The notes under the pieces are model-generated. The model saw nothing but the letters and a program-made list of their open reading frames with translations, was not told the DNA's origin and ran no database searches. From assembly GCA_016717595.1 (NCBI GenBank), contig JADKFE010000031.1, positions 17,112 through 81,111 on the forward strand: 64,000 bases of DNA, written 5' to 3'. Of this stretch, positions 38,513-47,152 are shown in pieces. This DNA comes from Deltaproteobacteria bacterium (GTDB lineage: Bacteria; Myxococcota_A; UBA796; CAJQPC01). The position numbers and the translations under genes were made by a program. Position 1 is the stretch's first letter; every line of letters starts with the position of its first letter.

Positions 38513-39976
38513 ATGCCCAGCCCCCTCTCCCCACGCCGCCCCCTGCGCTACTCCGGCGCCATCCGCACCCTGGCGTTTGACGCGCTGAGCGTCGGGCTTC
38601 TGTCGCTCTATGGCGGCGAGGTCTGCCCGCTCATCGAGCAGCTTGGCCCGGTTCATCTGGGCCAGATCCTCCTGGGGGTGTACGCCATCAGCCAGGCGCT
38701 CACCTTGCCCCTCGGCGGGCGCATCGAGGCCAGCATGCCGCCCGAGCGCTGGCCCGAGGCCCTGGCGCGGCTCACGTTTTACCGCACCTTCGCCATCGGC
38801 GTGATCGTCACCTTCGGCTTCACCGAGGGCTTAGGTTTCCCCGTCGAGAGCGGCCTCAAGATGTTGATCGGCGCGATCACCCTGGGCCTGATCTCGGCGC
38901 TGGACGGCCGTTTTTACATCGAGAGCAAGCTCATCGACGCCGCTGCGCGCGGTGAGCTCAAGATTCAAGACGTCGGCGAGCCCGCGTCACGGGTGAAGGA
39001 GCTGATGGTCTTGGGCACGACGGGCCTTCTGTTCTCTACCCTCGTGCTGTTTTTGGTCGTACGAAAAGACCTCTCTGACCTCGCCTTCGTCTCCCAGATC
39101 GACCTGCCCGCGGCGCTGCGGGACGTCTCCATCGAGTTCGGCTTTGTCGGCGCCGTGCTCGTGGGCGGGCTCTTGCACCTCATGCGACAGGTGGGCAACA
39201 ACCTCCAGCGCCTCGTCGACGCCGAGTCTACGGCGCTCGACCGCCTCACCGCCGGAGAGCTCGACGTGTGGGTGCCCATCTCCACCCGGGATGAGCTGGG
39301 CCACATCGCCGCCCACACAAACCGCCTCGTGGACGCCATGCGGGAGCGAAAGCGGGTGTTTGAGACGTTCGGGAAGGCCGTGAGCCCCCAGGTGGCGGCC
39401 CGCCTGCTCTCGGGCGGCGCGGCGCTCGGCGGCGAGCGGAAGCGGGTGGTCGTGATGTTTTTGGACATCCGCGACTTCACGCCCTGGGTGGAGGGCGCCA
39501 CCCCCGAGGCCCTGGTGCGTGACCTCAACCGCTTCTTCACCGAGGCCGTGCGGGTGATTCACCAGCGCGGCGGCCTCGTCGATAAGTTCATCGGCGACGG
39601 CCTCATGGCCGTGTTCGGTCTAGACGATCCCCAAGGCGCCGAGACCGCCGCCGCTGCCGCCGCCTTGGAGCTTCAAGCGGCCTTCGTGACGCTCTCCAAG
39701 ACCCTCGACCACCCCCTGCGCGCCGGTGTGGGCGTGCATGTGGGGGAGGTCGTGGCCGGGGTGATCGGCTCGCCGGATCGCCTGGAGTTCACCGTGGTGG
39801 GTGACGCGGTGAACACGGCGTCTCGTGTGGAGGGCCTCACACGCTCGTTGGGCGTCGATGTGCTGCTCACCGCGCCGGTCGTCGCCGCCTTGGCGAACCC
39901 CGGCGCCTGGCGCAGCCTCGGCGAGCACGGCGTCAAGGGCCGCGCCGCCCGGGTGGAGCTGTTCGCGCCGGCCTGA
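38513..39976 (+). CDS. Membrane-bound class III adenylate/guanylate cyclase with HAMP domain
   Basis: 487 residues. About six hydrophobic segments (residues 20-240) precede a HAMP-like linker (LDRLTAGELDVWVPISTRDELGHIAAHTNRLVDAM) and a class III cyclase domain (about 305-487). Metal-binding Asp residues are present in VVMFLDIRDFTPW and in VDKFIGDGLMAVFG; the Lys before FIGD and the EFTVVGDAVNTASRVEGL segment favour an active, adenylate-type cyclase. Signal input is likely through the membrane part. The start MPSPLSPRRP at 38513 is natural; earlier in-frame codons lie within the transposase stub. Confidence 0.9.
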   Translation: MPSPLSPRRPLRYSGAIRTLAFDALSVGLLSLYGGEVCPLIEQLGPVHLGQILLGVYAISQALTLPLGGRIEASMPPERWPEALARLTFYRTFAIGVIVTFGFTEGLGFPVESGLKMLIGAITLGLISALDGRFYIESKLIDAAARGELKIQDVGEPASRVKELMVLGTTGLLFSTLVLFLVVRKDLSDLAFVSQIDLPAALRDVSIEFGFVGAVLVGGLLHLMRQVGNNLQRLVDAESTALDRLTAGELDVWVPISTRDELGHIAAHTNRLVDAMRERKRVFETFGKAVSPQVAARLLSGGAALGGERKRVVVMFLDIRDFTPWVEGATPEALVRDLNRFFTEAVRVIHQRGGLVDKFIGDGLMAVFGLDDPQGAETAAAAAALELQAAFVTLSKTLDHPLRAGVGVHVGEVVAGVIGSPDRLEFTVVGDAVNTASRVEGLTRSLGVDVLLTAPVVAALANPGAWRSLGEHGVKGRAARVELFAPA

Positions 39977-39985
39977 GCGGTGTGC

Positions 39986-40189
39986 TCAGCCTCGGTAAAA
40001 CTCGGCGTAGCAGCGGCGATCGGGGCTGCAGCGCTCGGGGCAGGCCAGGCCGCCGTCGGGGCCCCAGCTCTCGACGCTCTGGGCGCAGGAGTAGGGCACC
40101 TCATTGAGCACAAACACGTCGAGCACACGGCGGGGGTCTTCGCGGTGCTCCCGGTGGCCCTTCCAGCGCAGGTGGGTGCAGAGCTTCAT
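39986..40189 (-). CDS. Small Cys-rich protein in the molybdoenzyme operon
   Basis: 67 residues, MKLCTHLRWKGHREHREDPRR to CSPDRRCYAEFYRG, with Cys at 4, 34, 49, 53 and 60. The ATG overlaps the stop of the FAD subunit gene by 4 nt, so it is the last gene of the oxidoreductase operon. The KLCTHLRWKG start and Cys spacing suggest a metal-binding or electron-transfer role, or an assembly factor; this is inference. Short but well supported by overlap and conserved-looking Cys pattern. Confidence 0.6.
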   Translation of the reverse strand: MKLCTHLRWKGHREHREDPRRVLDVFVLNEVPYSCAQSVESWGPDGGLACPERCSPDRRCYAEFYRG

Positions 40190-41136
40190 GGGGTCTCCAG
40201 GGTGAGCAGGTCACGCAGGGTGTCTTGGACGCAGGTGACCACGACGGGCAGCTTCCAGCGGGTCATCGGCAGGGGGCTCGCCGTCTTGACGCTGGCCTCT
40301 CCGGCGGCCATCAGCCGGGCCTCGGTGAGCGGGCCGCCCACGAGGGCCTCCTCAGCGGCGACGGCGCGAAGGGGGGTGTTGCCGACGCCGCCCAAGGCCA
40401 CGCGGGCGAGGGTGATCTGCCCGGCGGCGTCAAACACCACACGCACGATGGCCTCGACGATGGGCCACTCGGCGTTGTTTCGGTGGGACACCCGGCGCCA
40501 GGCCGAGCGCTCATTCGCCGCGGGCGCGGGCAGGTTGAAGCCCACGATGAGCTGCCCTTGGGTGAGTCTGTGTGTGGTTCGGGGGTTCGTGCCGTCGCCA
40601 TACAGCCCGGCGGCGTCGAGGAGCGCGCCGTCGGCCAGCTCGACCTGCGCGTCCCAGGCCAACATCCCCAGGGCCAGGGTGGAGGGGTGCGGCGCGGCGC
40701 AGGCCCCTTGGTCGAAGCAGGAGTGCAAGAAGTGGTCGCCGCCCCGGGCCAGGCAGGCGTCGCCGCCTTTTTTGAGGCAGACGAGGTTCGGGTTTCGGTA
40801 ATACGCGCAGCGCACCTCTTGGGTGAGGTTGCCGCCGACGGTGGCCACCTCACGGATCGCCGGGGTGGCGAGGCCCGCGGCGGCGGCGGCGAGGCCGGGG
40901 TAACCCTTCCGCACGTCCGCGTGATGGGCGAAGGTGGCGATGCGGGTGAGCGCGCCCACCTTGAGGCCGCCGGTGGGGCCCGGGGAGATCGTGTTGAGTC
41001 CGGGCACGTCCCGCAGCTCGATCACGTCGCCGTGGTGAAGGCCACGGGCGCGGCGGGCCTGGAGATCCGTGCCCCCGGCGCGGAAGCTGCCGGTGAGGGA
41101 GGCGGCGGAGAGGGCGTCTTTGGGGAGAGTGATCAT
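40186..41136 (-). CDS. FAD-binding subunit of aldehyde oxidoreductase, PaoB-like
   Basis: 316 residues. FRAGGTDLQARRA and the FAD-binding IREVATVGGNLTQEVRCAYYRNP are those of the xanthine-dehydrogenase medium subunit. Between them and the C-terminal CO_deh_flav_C domain lies a Cys-rich insert: RCAYY...LVCLKKGGDACLARGGDHFLHSCFDQGAC. PaoB (YagS) of E. coli carries a [4Fe-4S] cluster in a similar insert, so a cluster is likely here too. It overlaps the upstream catalytic subunit gene by 4 nt and the downstream small Cys-rich gene by 4 nt. It passes electrons from molybdenum to an outside acceptor. Confidence 0.87.
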   Translation of the reverse strand: MITLPKDALSAASLTGSFRAGGTDLQARRARGLHHGDVIELRDVPGLNTISPGPTGGLKVGALTRIATFAHHADVRKGYPGLAAAAAGLATPAIREVATVGGNLTQEVRCAYYRNPNLVCLKKGGDACLARGGDHFLHSCFDQGACAAPHPSTLALGMLAWDAQVELADGALLDAAGLYGDGTNPRTTHRLTQGQLIVGFNLPAPAANERSAWRRVSHRNNAEWPIVEAIVRVVFDAAGQITLARVALGGVGNTPLRAVAAEEALVGGPLTEARLMAAGEASVKTASPLPMTRWKLPVVVTCVQDTLRDLLTLETP

Positions 41137-43925
41137 TGGCGAAGCGCCTCCAGCACACGATCAGGGCGAAGGGGGATGGACCGGAGGCGCACCCCGGTGG
41201 CGTGGGCGAAGGCGTTGCCGACGGCGCCGGCCACGCCGATGGTGGCCAGCTCCGCGAGGCCCGCGCCGCCGCCGCGCACACCGTCTAAGGGCGTCTCATC
41301 AAACGCCACCTCCAGGTTGGGGGTGTCGCCGACGCCGATGATGCGGTAGTCCTCTAGGTTGGTCGTGAGCTGAAGGCCGGTCTTGGGGTCCAGCCGCCGC
41401 TCCTCATACAATGCGTAGGAGAGGCCCTGGATGAAGCCGCCCAGACCTTGGCTGCGCGCGACGGGCGGCGCCATGATGCGCCCGGCGGCGAGGCCCATCC
41501 AGCCGTCTGTGGCGCGCACCCGGCCCGTGGCGGTGTCGACCTCCAGGGCCACAACCACCACCGCGCCCGGCCAGGCTTTGCCCCAGCCGAACTCGTCTGT
41601 GGCGAAATAATAGCCGTCGTCGTCTCGGCGGCGGCGGCCCAAGGCCCGGCGCTCGCCCGACCGCGCGAGGATCTCCGCCCAGGTGAGGCGCCCGGCGTCG
41701 TGATCGACCCCACCGTGCGCCATCACCGCGCCTTTGACGCCGAACAGATCCTCCGCCAGCTCCACGAGCTCTTCAGTGAGCTGCTTGGCGGCGTCTTCAG
41801 CGGCGGGCACGATGGACGGCGTGGTGCGGCTGCCCGCCGAGGCCGGGCCCCGGGGCGCGTCGGAGTCGCCAAACTGCACCTCGATCTGGGAGCGGGGCAC
41901 GCCCAGGGCCTCGGCCAAGGTCCAGCTCAGGGCCGAGCGGCTGCCTTGGCCCATGTCTTGGCAGGCGCAGCGGGCGACGAACACCCCGTCCGCGCGGCCG
42001 ATCAGCTCCACGCGGGTGCCTTTGGACAAGAAGTAGGGCCAAGCGGCGGCGGCGACACCCACCCCACGACGCACACGGCCCTCGCCGCGCTGGGCGTCAC
42101 GATCTCGCCACAGCGGCGAGGCCTGGGCGAGCTCGTACAGTCGTTGGCGGCCAGGGTTTGGGTCCCAGCGTTTGCGCAGGGTGATCGGATCTTCAGCCCG
42201 TTTGAGCGCGATCTCATCGACGGCCTGCTCCAGGGCGTAGAGCCCCGCCGGGCCGCCGGGGCCACGGAAGGGTTTGCCCGGCGCCGTGGTGGTCAACACG
42301 TCGTAGTCGCGGACGTCCTTGTTTTTGCTCCGATAGAGCAGGCGCAGCACGAGGCCCGTAGACCCGCCCACGGCGGCGCCGTTGAGGTTGTAGGCCTCGG
42401 CGTCTAAGCCGCCGAAGTTGCCGTCGGCGTCGGCGGCCAAGGCGATGTTCACGCTGGCCTCGGGGCGGTTGCCGCCGACGATCAGCTCCTCCCAGCGCTC
42501 AAAGGTGATCTTCACCGGGGCGCCCGCGAGCTTGGCGAGGTCTACGGCGGTGGTCATCTCTTGATCCACACCCGCCTTGCTGCCGAAGCCGCCGCCGACG
42601 TGATCGGCGCGCACCCGCACGTTGGCGCGCTCTAGGCCGTAGCGCTCACACAAGGCGTCGGCCATGTCATCGACGGACTGTGTGGAGAGCCAGACCTCTA
42701 GCTTGGTGTCGCCGTCCCAGCGGGCGAGGGCGGCGTGGGGCTCCATGCAGGAGTGGGCCTGGTTGTGCGCGGTGTAGCGGGCCTCGATGAGCTGGCCCTC
42801 TCCGGCGCGGGCGGCGGCCAGGGCCTTGGCGGCGCGTTTGGGCTTGGCCAGGAGGTTCGTCTCCGTGGGGCCGCGCAGGTTTCCCGCCCAGGGCGCCTTC
42901 ATCACCGGGGCCTCGGACGCGCTCGCCGCGCCTTCGCCGCCGGGGAAGATGATCGTGGCGTCGGCGGCCAAGGCCGTCTCGGCGGAGATCACCGGGGCCC
43001 GCTGGTGAAGCTCGAGCTTGATCGCGGCCAAGGCGGCGCGGGCGGTGGCCTCGTCGATGGCGGCGACGGCGGCGAGGGCCTGGCCTTCGTACCGAATCGG
43101 CGCCCCGGCCATCACGAAGGTCTTCACGGCCTTCACGCCGGGCAGGGCCTCGGCGGCGCTCACGTCAATGGAGACCACCTCGGCGTGGGGGGTAGAGGCC
43201 CGCAGAAACTTGCCGACCAACATCCCCGGGAGCATCACGTCCACGGTGTATTTTGCCGCCCCGGTGACCTTGGCCCGGGCGTCGTAGCGGGGGGCCTCCT
43301 TCTCGGGGCCGTCAAACCGACCGGCGCAGGCGTCGCGGATCGCCGCGCGGATCCCGACCTGGGCGCCGCAGCGGCAGACGTGACCGGCGAGGGCCTCAGC
43401 GAGCTCGGCGTCGCTGGGCTCGGTGGCGCCATGCGCCGCCCGCCAGCGGTCCATAAACGCCGCGCCCTCCATCACGAAGCCGGGGGTGCAGAAGCCGCAC
43501 TGCATGGCGTCGTGGGCCATAAACGCGCGCTGAACGGGGTGCAGGGCCTCCCCAAAGCCCTCGATGGTGGTGACCTCACGGCCCTCCAAGGCCACCGCCG
43601 GGAGCAGGCAGGCGCAGGCCGGGGCCTTGTCGACCAGGACCGTGCACGCCCCGCAGGCGCCCTGACCACAGCCCAGCTTGGCCCCGGTGAGCCCCAGGCG
43701 CTCACGCACCAAGCTCAGCGTGGACTCATCGGCGCCGACGGTCTCGGCGCAGGCCACGCCGTTGACCTGGGTGTTCACCCGCACCGTGTCTGCCCCGGCG
43801 AGGTCGGCGGGGGCGGGCGTGCCAGACTTGGCGACAGACTCCGCGTCGGCCCGCAGGGGCAAGGTCGCGGCGCCGCCGAGCGCGATCACGCCGCCGAGAA
43901 AGCCACGTCGAGAGGGGATGTTCAT
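41133..43925 (-). CDS. Tat-exported [2Fe-2S]-molybdenum aldehyde oxidoreductase, fused PaoA/PaoC-like
   Basis: 930 residues. A twin-arginine signal (SRRGFLGG near residue 5) sends the folded enzyme to the periplasm. Next comes the plant-type [2Fe-2S] domain (LGCGQGACGACTVLVD) and the second [2Fe-2S] domain (QCGFCTPGFVME...VCRCGA), then the molybdenum-binding aldehyde oxidase domains (ARYTAHNQAHSCMEP, HVGGGFGSK). The catalytic Glu892 is kept in GLAELATIGVAG. In E. coli PaoA and PaoC are separate chains; here they are joined. First gene of the operon, with a clear promoter upstream. It probably oxidises aldehydes or N-heterocycles; the substrate is not evident. Maturation genes are not nearby. 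Confidence 0.9.
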   Translation of the reverse strand: MNIPSRRGFLGGVIALGGAATLPLRADAESVAKSGTPAPADLAGADTVRVNTQVNGVACAETVGADESTLSLVRERLGLTGAKLGCGQGACGACTVLVDKAPACACLLPAVALEGREVTTIEGFGEALHPVQRAFMAHDAMQCGFCTPGFVMEGAAFMDRWRAAHGATEPSDAELAEALAGHVCRCGAQVGIRAAIRDACAGRFDGPEKEAPRYDARAKVTGAAKYTVDVMLPGMLVGKFLRASTPHAEVVSIDVSAAEALPGVKAVKTFVMAGAPIRYEGQALAAVAAIDEATARAALAAIKLELHQRAPVISAETALAADATIIFPGGEGAASASEAPVMKAPWAGNLRGPTETNLLAKPKRAAKALAAARAGEGQLIEARYTAHNQAHSCMEPHAALARWDGDTKLEVWLSTQSVDDMADALCERYGLERANVRVRADHVGGGFGSKAGVDQEMTTAVDLAKLAGAPVKITFERWEELIVGGNRPEASVNIALAADADGNFGGLDAEAYNLNGAAVGGSTGLVLRLLYRSKNKDVRDYDVLTTTAPGKPFRGPGGPAGLYALEQAVDEIALKRAEDPITLRKRWDPNPGRQRLYELAQASPLWRDRDAQRGEGRVRRGVGVAAAAWPYFLSKGTRVELIGRADGVFVARCACQDMGQGSRSALSWTLAEALGVPRSQIEVQFGDSDAPRGPASAGSRTTPSIVPAAEDAAKQLTEELVELAEDLFGVKGAVMAHGGVDHDAGRLTWAEILARSGERRALGRRRRDDDGYYFATDEFGWGKAWPGAVVVVALEVDTATGRVRATDGWMGLAAGRIMAPPVARSQGLGGFIQGLSYALYEERRLDPKTGLQLTTNLEDYRIIGVGDTPNLEVAFDETPLDGVRGGGAGLAELATIGVAGAVGNAFAHATGVRLRSIPLRPDRVLEALRQ

Positions 43926-43953
43926 CTGGGGTCTCCGTAACTGAACGCCGGTC

Positions 43954-43981
43954 ATTATACCCAGCGGCTCCCCGCTGACAA
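43954..43981 (-). promoter_or_regulatory. Sigma-70-type promoter of the molybdoenzyme operon
   Basis: On the minus strand TTGTCA (43981-43976), a 16-nt spacer, and a perfect TATAAT (43959-43954), with 28 nt to the ATG at 43925. This is the best-matching promoter seen in the window. Confidence 0.65.
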
Positions 43982-44077
43982 GGCGAGACCGCGAAAAGTT
44001 GCGCGCTCCGGGGCACGCCGATGAGGCCAACGAGAGGATAGAGTTGCGCCGCGCGCTGCCGCGCATGTGGAGCGAAG

Positions 44078-44407
44078 ATGAACGACCCCCTCAAGATCGA
44101 CGACATCAAGGTTGGCGCTGGCGCCGAGGCCGTCGCTGGCAAAAACGTCACGGTGCACTACGTCGGCACCCTCACCAACGGCTCAAAGTTCGACTCCTCC
44201 CGGGATCGTGGCGAAGGCTTCACCTTCCGCCTCGGCGCGGGCATGGTCATCAAGGGCTGGGACCAAGGCGTGGCCGGGATGAAGGTCGGCGGCCTGCGTA
44301 AGCTCACGATCCCGCCGCACCTCGGCTACGGCGTGCGCGGTTACCCGCCGGTCATCCCCGCCAACTCGACCCTGGTGTTTGAGGTCGAGCTGCTCTCCGT
44401 CGGCTGA
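44078..44407 (+). CDS. FKBP-type peptidyl-prolyl isomerase
   Basis: 109 residues, a single FKBP domain without signal peptide, hence cytoplasmic. NVTVHYVGTLTNGSKFDSSRDRGEGFTFRLGAGMVIKGWDQGVAGMKVGG and LTIPPHLGYGVRG...IPANSTLVFEVELLSV are the full family pattern; the active-site aromatic and Asp residues (Tyr in HYVG, Asp in KFDSS, Trp in KGWD, Tyr in LGYG) are kept. It catalyses cis-trans isomerisation at proline and assists folding. Convergent with the NAD kinase gene 8 bp away. Confidence 0.93.
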   Translation: MNDPLKIDDIKVGAGAEAVAGKNVTVHYVGTLTNGSKFDSSRDRGEGFTFRLGAGMVIKGWDQGVAGMKVGGLRKLTIPPHLGYGVRGYPPVIPANSTLVFEVELLSVG

Positions 44408-44415
44408 GCCGCCGC

Positions 44416-45168
44416 TCAGGCGTGCAGCAGCTTCTTGATCAGCGTAGAGGTGGGGTCGTGCCCGGCGAGCCACGCGAGGCGCACCGGGCGCTGGCCCCCC
44501 AACACCGTGATCCGCGTCGCGGCGCCTAAGTCGCGCCCGTCGCAGACCACCCGCGCCGGGCGGCGTTTGGCGTCGAGCACCTCCACGTCCACCCGCGCGT
44601 CCAGGGGCAGGGCGATGGGCCGCAGGCGCGGGATGTGGGGGTTGATCGCCACGAGCTGCAGCATCGGCAAGCTCGGGTGACAGGCCACGCCCCCGGCGGC
44701 CGTGGCATAGGCCGTGGATCCCAAGGCCGTGGCGGCGATGAGGCCGTCGCAGACGAGGCGCTTGACGACGACCTGGCCGTTGAGGCTCACCCGCAGGTGC
44801 GCCGTCTGCCCCGAGGCGCGCTCGACGTAGAGATCGTTCAGGGCGAGATCAGAGGTCACCCGGCCCTCAGGATCGGTCACCTCAGCGGCGAGGCGCTGCG
44901 CCTGGAGGATGTGCCACTGGGCCTGGTCCCGCAGCCGCAACAACAACGAGTCGGTCTCGTCCATGGCGTTGAGCAAAAAGCCCAATCGACCGCAGTTGAC
45001 GCCGAGGTAGGTGTGGTGCTCGCCGAGCTCGTGGATCGTGCGCAGCATGAAGCCGTCGCCGCCGAGCACGAGGCAGAGGTCGGCGGGCAGGTCGTCGCCG
45101 AGGAGCGGCGCGAGCTCGTCGCGTTTTTGGCAGGCGAGCTCGTTGTGCGGGTCGTGGCGGATGAGCAC
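44416..45168 (-). CDS. nadK: NAD kinase
   Basis: Makes NADP from NAD. 250 residues with the GGDG motif (36-39) in LVLGGDGFMLRTIH, the NE/D region LALNDLYVERASG, and the substrate loop CDGLIAATALGSTAYATAAGG. The enzyme is about 40 residues shorter at the N-terminus than usual: a TAA lies in frame just upstream of the GTG at 45168, so the start cannot be earlier. An internal GTG/ATG is possible but would remove core strands. Convergent with the FKBP gene; divergent from dapF. Confidence 0.92.
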   Translation of the reverse strand: MLIRHDPHNELACQKRDELAPLLGDDLPADLCLVLGGDGFMLRTIHELGEHHTYLGVNCGRLGFLLNAMDETDSLLLRLRDQAQWHILQAQRLAAEVTDPEGRVTSDLALNDLYVERASGQTAHLRVSLNGQVVVKRLVCDGLIAATALGSTAYATAAGGVACHPSLPMLQLVAINPHIPRLRPIALPLDARVDVEVLDAKRRPARVVCDGRDLGAATRITVLGGQRPVRLAWLAGHDPTSTLIKKLLHA

Positions 45169-45212
45169 AGCCCCAGCTTATCACGCCCGTCGCTTGGGGC
45201 TCATGAAGGGGT

Positions 45213-45218
45213 TAGGTC
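45213..45218 (+). promoter_or_regulatory. -10-like element (TAGGTC) 6 nt before ATG; leaderless candidate
   Basis: GTTAGGTC ends 6 nt before the dapF ATG at 45225, in the same position as GTTAGGCT before the YihY gene. Confidence 0.3.
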
Positions 45219-45224
45219 GGCGTC

Positions 45225-46061
45225 ATGCGCCTCTTCAAGTCCCACGCCTTGGGCAACGACTACCTCATCCAAGAGTCTGGCCCGCCGCCCACCCCGGGCC
45301 TCGTCCGCGCCCTCTGCCACCGCACGAACGGCGTGGGCAGCGACGGCCTGTTGTGCCCCCAGCCCTCCCAGCGCGCCGATTGTGGGGTTCGTATCTACAA
45401 CCCCGACGGCTCTGAAGCCGAGAAGTCGGGCAACGGCCTGCGCATCTTCGCCCGCTGGCGGGTGGACCGCCTGTTCACGCCCCGAGACTTCACCGTGGAG
45501 ACCGCCGGCGGTGTGGTGCGCTGCACGGTGCTGGACGACGGCGTGCGGGTAGAGATGGGCCGCGCCCACTTTGCGCCCGAGGCGCTGCCCGCCACCTTCC
45601 CCGGGCCCTTGATCGACAGCGCCCTGCGGGTGGGGGACGAGCGCCTCACGGCGACGGCGCTCTCCGTGGGCAACCCCCACTGCGTGATCTTCGTCGAGCA
45701 TGACCCAGAGCTCGCCCCCTGGCGCCGCTGGGGCGAGGCCATCGAGCGCCACCCACGCTTCCCCAACCGCGTGAACGTGCAGGTGGCCCAGGTGCTCGGC
45801 CCAGATCACCTCAGCCTGCGCATCTGGGAGCGCGGCGCCGGGGAGACCTCCGCCTCGGGCTCGTCGTCCTGCGCCGTGGCCGCCGCCGCCGTGCGCACCG
45901 GCCGCCTGCGCCCTGGTCGCATTCGCCTGGACATGCCCGGCGGCACCCTGTTCGTCACCGTCTCCGAGGCCTTGGACCTCATCTTAGAGGGCGCGGTGAC
46001 CCCCATCGGTGAGATCACCCTCGACCCAAGCTGGCTCGCCGCCGCCCTCGCGCAGCCCTAG
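45225..46061 (+). CDS. dapF: Diaminopimelate epimerase-like protein with both catalytic Cys replaced by Ser
   Basis: 278 residues with full DapF architecture: NDYLI at the start, NPDGSEAEKSGNGLRIFARW, SVGNPHCVIFV and ERGAGETSASGSSSCAVAAA. Canonical DapF uses two Cys, one in AxCGNG and one in GETxACG, to remove and return the alpha-proton of L,L-diaminopimelate. Here they are Ser68 and Ser211. The rest of the pocket is conserved. It is either a variant epimerase using serines, an enzyme with another isomerase role, or one that depends on the nearby Cys216. DapF normally serves lysine and peptidoglycan synthesis. No other dap gene is near; its end overlaps the convergent glycosyltransferase gene by 4 bp. 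Confidence 0.85.
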   Translation: MRLFKSHALGNDYLIQESGPPPTPGLVRALCHRTNGVGSDGLLCPQPSQRADCGVRIYNPDGSEAEKSGNGLRIFARWRVDRLFTPRDFTVETAGGVVRCTVLDDGVRVEMGRAHFAPEALPATFPGPLIDSALRVGDERLTATALSVGNPHCVIFVEHDPELAPWRRWGEAIERHPRFPNRVNVQVAQVLGPDHLSLRIWERGAGETSASGSSSCAVAAAAVRTGRLRPGRIRLDMPGGTLFVTVSEALDLILEGAVTPIGEITLDPSWLAAALAQP

Positions 46062-47143
46062 CCCACGAGCCCCACGAGGCCCTCGTCCACGACGTCGCCC
46101 CAGGTGCGCACGTTGGGGGTCACCCGGCGGCCCAACCAGCGCCGGGCGGCGGAGATCCATGCGGACTTGTCCCCGGGGGGCAGCACCTCGCCGCCCTCCC
46201 CGACGAGCCTCCGAGCGTCGCCGATGTCCGAGGCCAAGGCCGGGGTGCCCTGCGCCCGGTAGGCCAAGAGCTTGAGGGGGCAGAACCAGGGCGGCGACTC
46301 AGGGCCATAGGGCGCGAGGCCGAGGTCCATGGCGGCGACGAGGTCGGCGGATCGGGCCTCGTCCACCTGCCCGGTGAGGATGACCCGCACGCCGGGCGGC
46401 GGCGGCGGCGGGTTCGCCCCGACCATCAAGGCCACGGCGCCCAGAGACTCGGCGAGGGCGTAGGCCCGCTCGGCGCCGTGCCAAGGCTTCATGCTGCCCA
46501 AGAAGCCGACCACGGGCTCATCAGTGAGGCCGAGGCTGGCGCGGGTGGCGGCGCGGTCGCCTGGATAGGCCTCCACGCCGTTGGGCACGATGCGCACCCG
46601 ATGGGGGCTCACGCCGCGCTCGTGAACCACCCAGCGGGCGAGCCACGACGACACCACGAGCACCCGGTCGGCCTGGGGCAGCACCCGGCGCTCCCAAGCC
46701 TCGGCGTAGGCGGGATCGTAGACGGTCTCAAACCGGGCGCGCTCCATGGCCAAGGGCGCGTTGACCTCCAGCACCCACGGGGCGCCGGTCTTGGCGCGCA
46801 CCCGGGCGCCGACGTCGGAGAACAGGCTCCAGCGCTCCCAGGTGAAGCTCGGCGCGGGGCCGCGGTTGGCCACCTCAGCGAGGCGCGCGGTGAGCCAGGC
46901 CTCTCGGCGCTCGCGAAGCCCGCCCAACCACGACGGCCAGCCGGGGATCGGCGCGGTCTCGACGGCCACGGGCATCGCCCCCCAGACGCCGCGGGGGTCG
47001 GACTCCTTGGCGGCGACGACACGCAGCGGGAAGCCACGATGCCGGAGGGCCCAGGCCACCCCACGAAGATGCGCTGAGGCCCCCGACGGCCCCAGCGCGG
47101 GCACCCCCAGCGCCGCGCACACCAACAGCGCTGAAGGTGGCAC
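46058..47143 (-). CDS. Family 4-type glycosyltransferase
   Basis: 361 residues, GT-B fold. N-terminal acceptor domain contains GPSGASAHLRGVAWALRHRGF, the Gly-rich loop typical of GT4. The C-terminal donor domain has RIVPNGVEAYP, VVGFLGSMKPWHGAERAY and the nucleotide-sugar EX7E-like region YGPESPPWFCPLKLLAYRAQGTPALASDIGDARRLVGEGGEVLP. GTG start at 47143, 9 nt after the gamma-lyase-like gene's stop, so it may be the last gene of that operon. Acceptor and sugar unknown. Confidence 0.85.
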   Translation of the reverse strand: MPPSALLVCAALGVPALGPSGASAHLRGVAWALRHRGFPLRVVAAKESDPRGVWGAMPVAVETAPIPGWPSWLGGLRERREAWLTARLAEVANRGPAPSFTWERWSLFSDVGARVRAKTGAPWVLEVNAPLAMERARFETVYDPAYAEAWERRVLPQADRVLVVSSWLARWVVHERGVSPHRVRIVPNGVEAYPGDRAATRASLGLTDEPVVGFLGSMKPWHGAERAYALAESLGAVALMVGANPPPPPPGVRVILTGQVDEARSADLVAAMDLGLAPYGPESPPWFCPLKLLAYRAQGTPALASDIGDARRLVGEGGEVLPPGDKSAWISAARRWLGRRVTPNVRTWGDVVDEGLVGLVG

Positions 47144-47152
47144 AGGCGCCGA

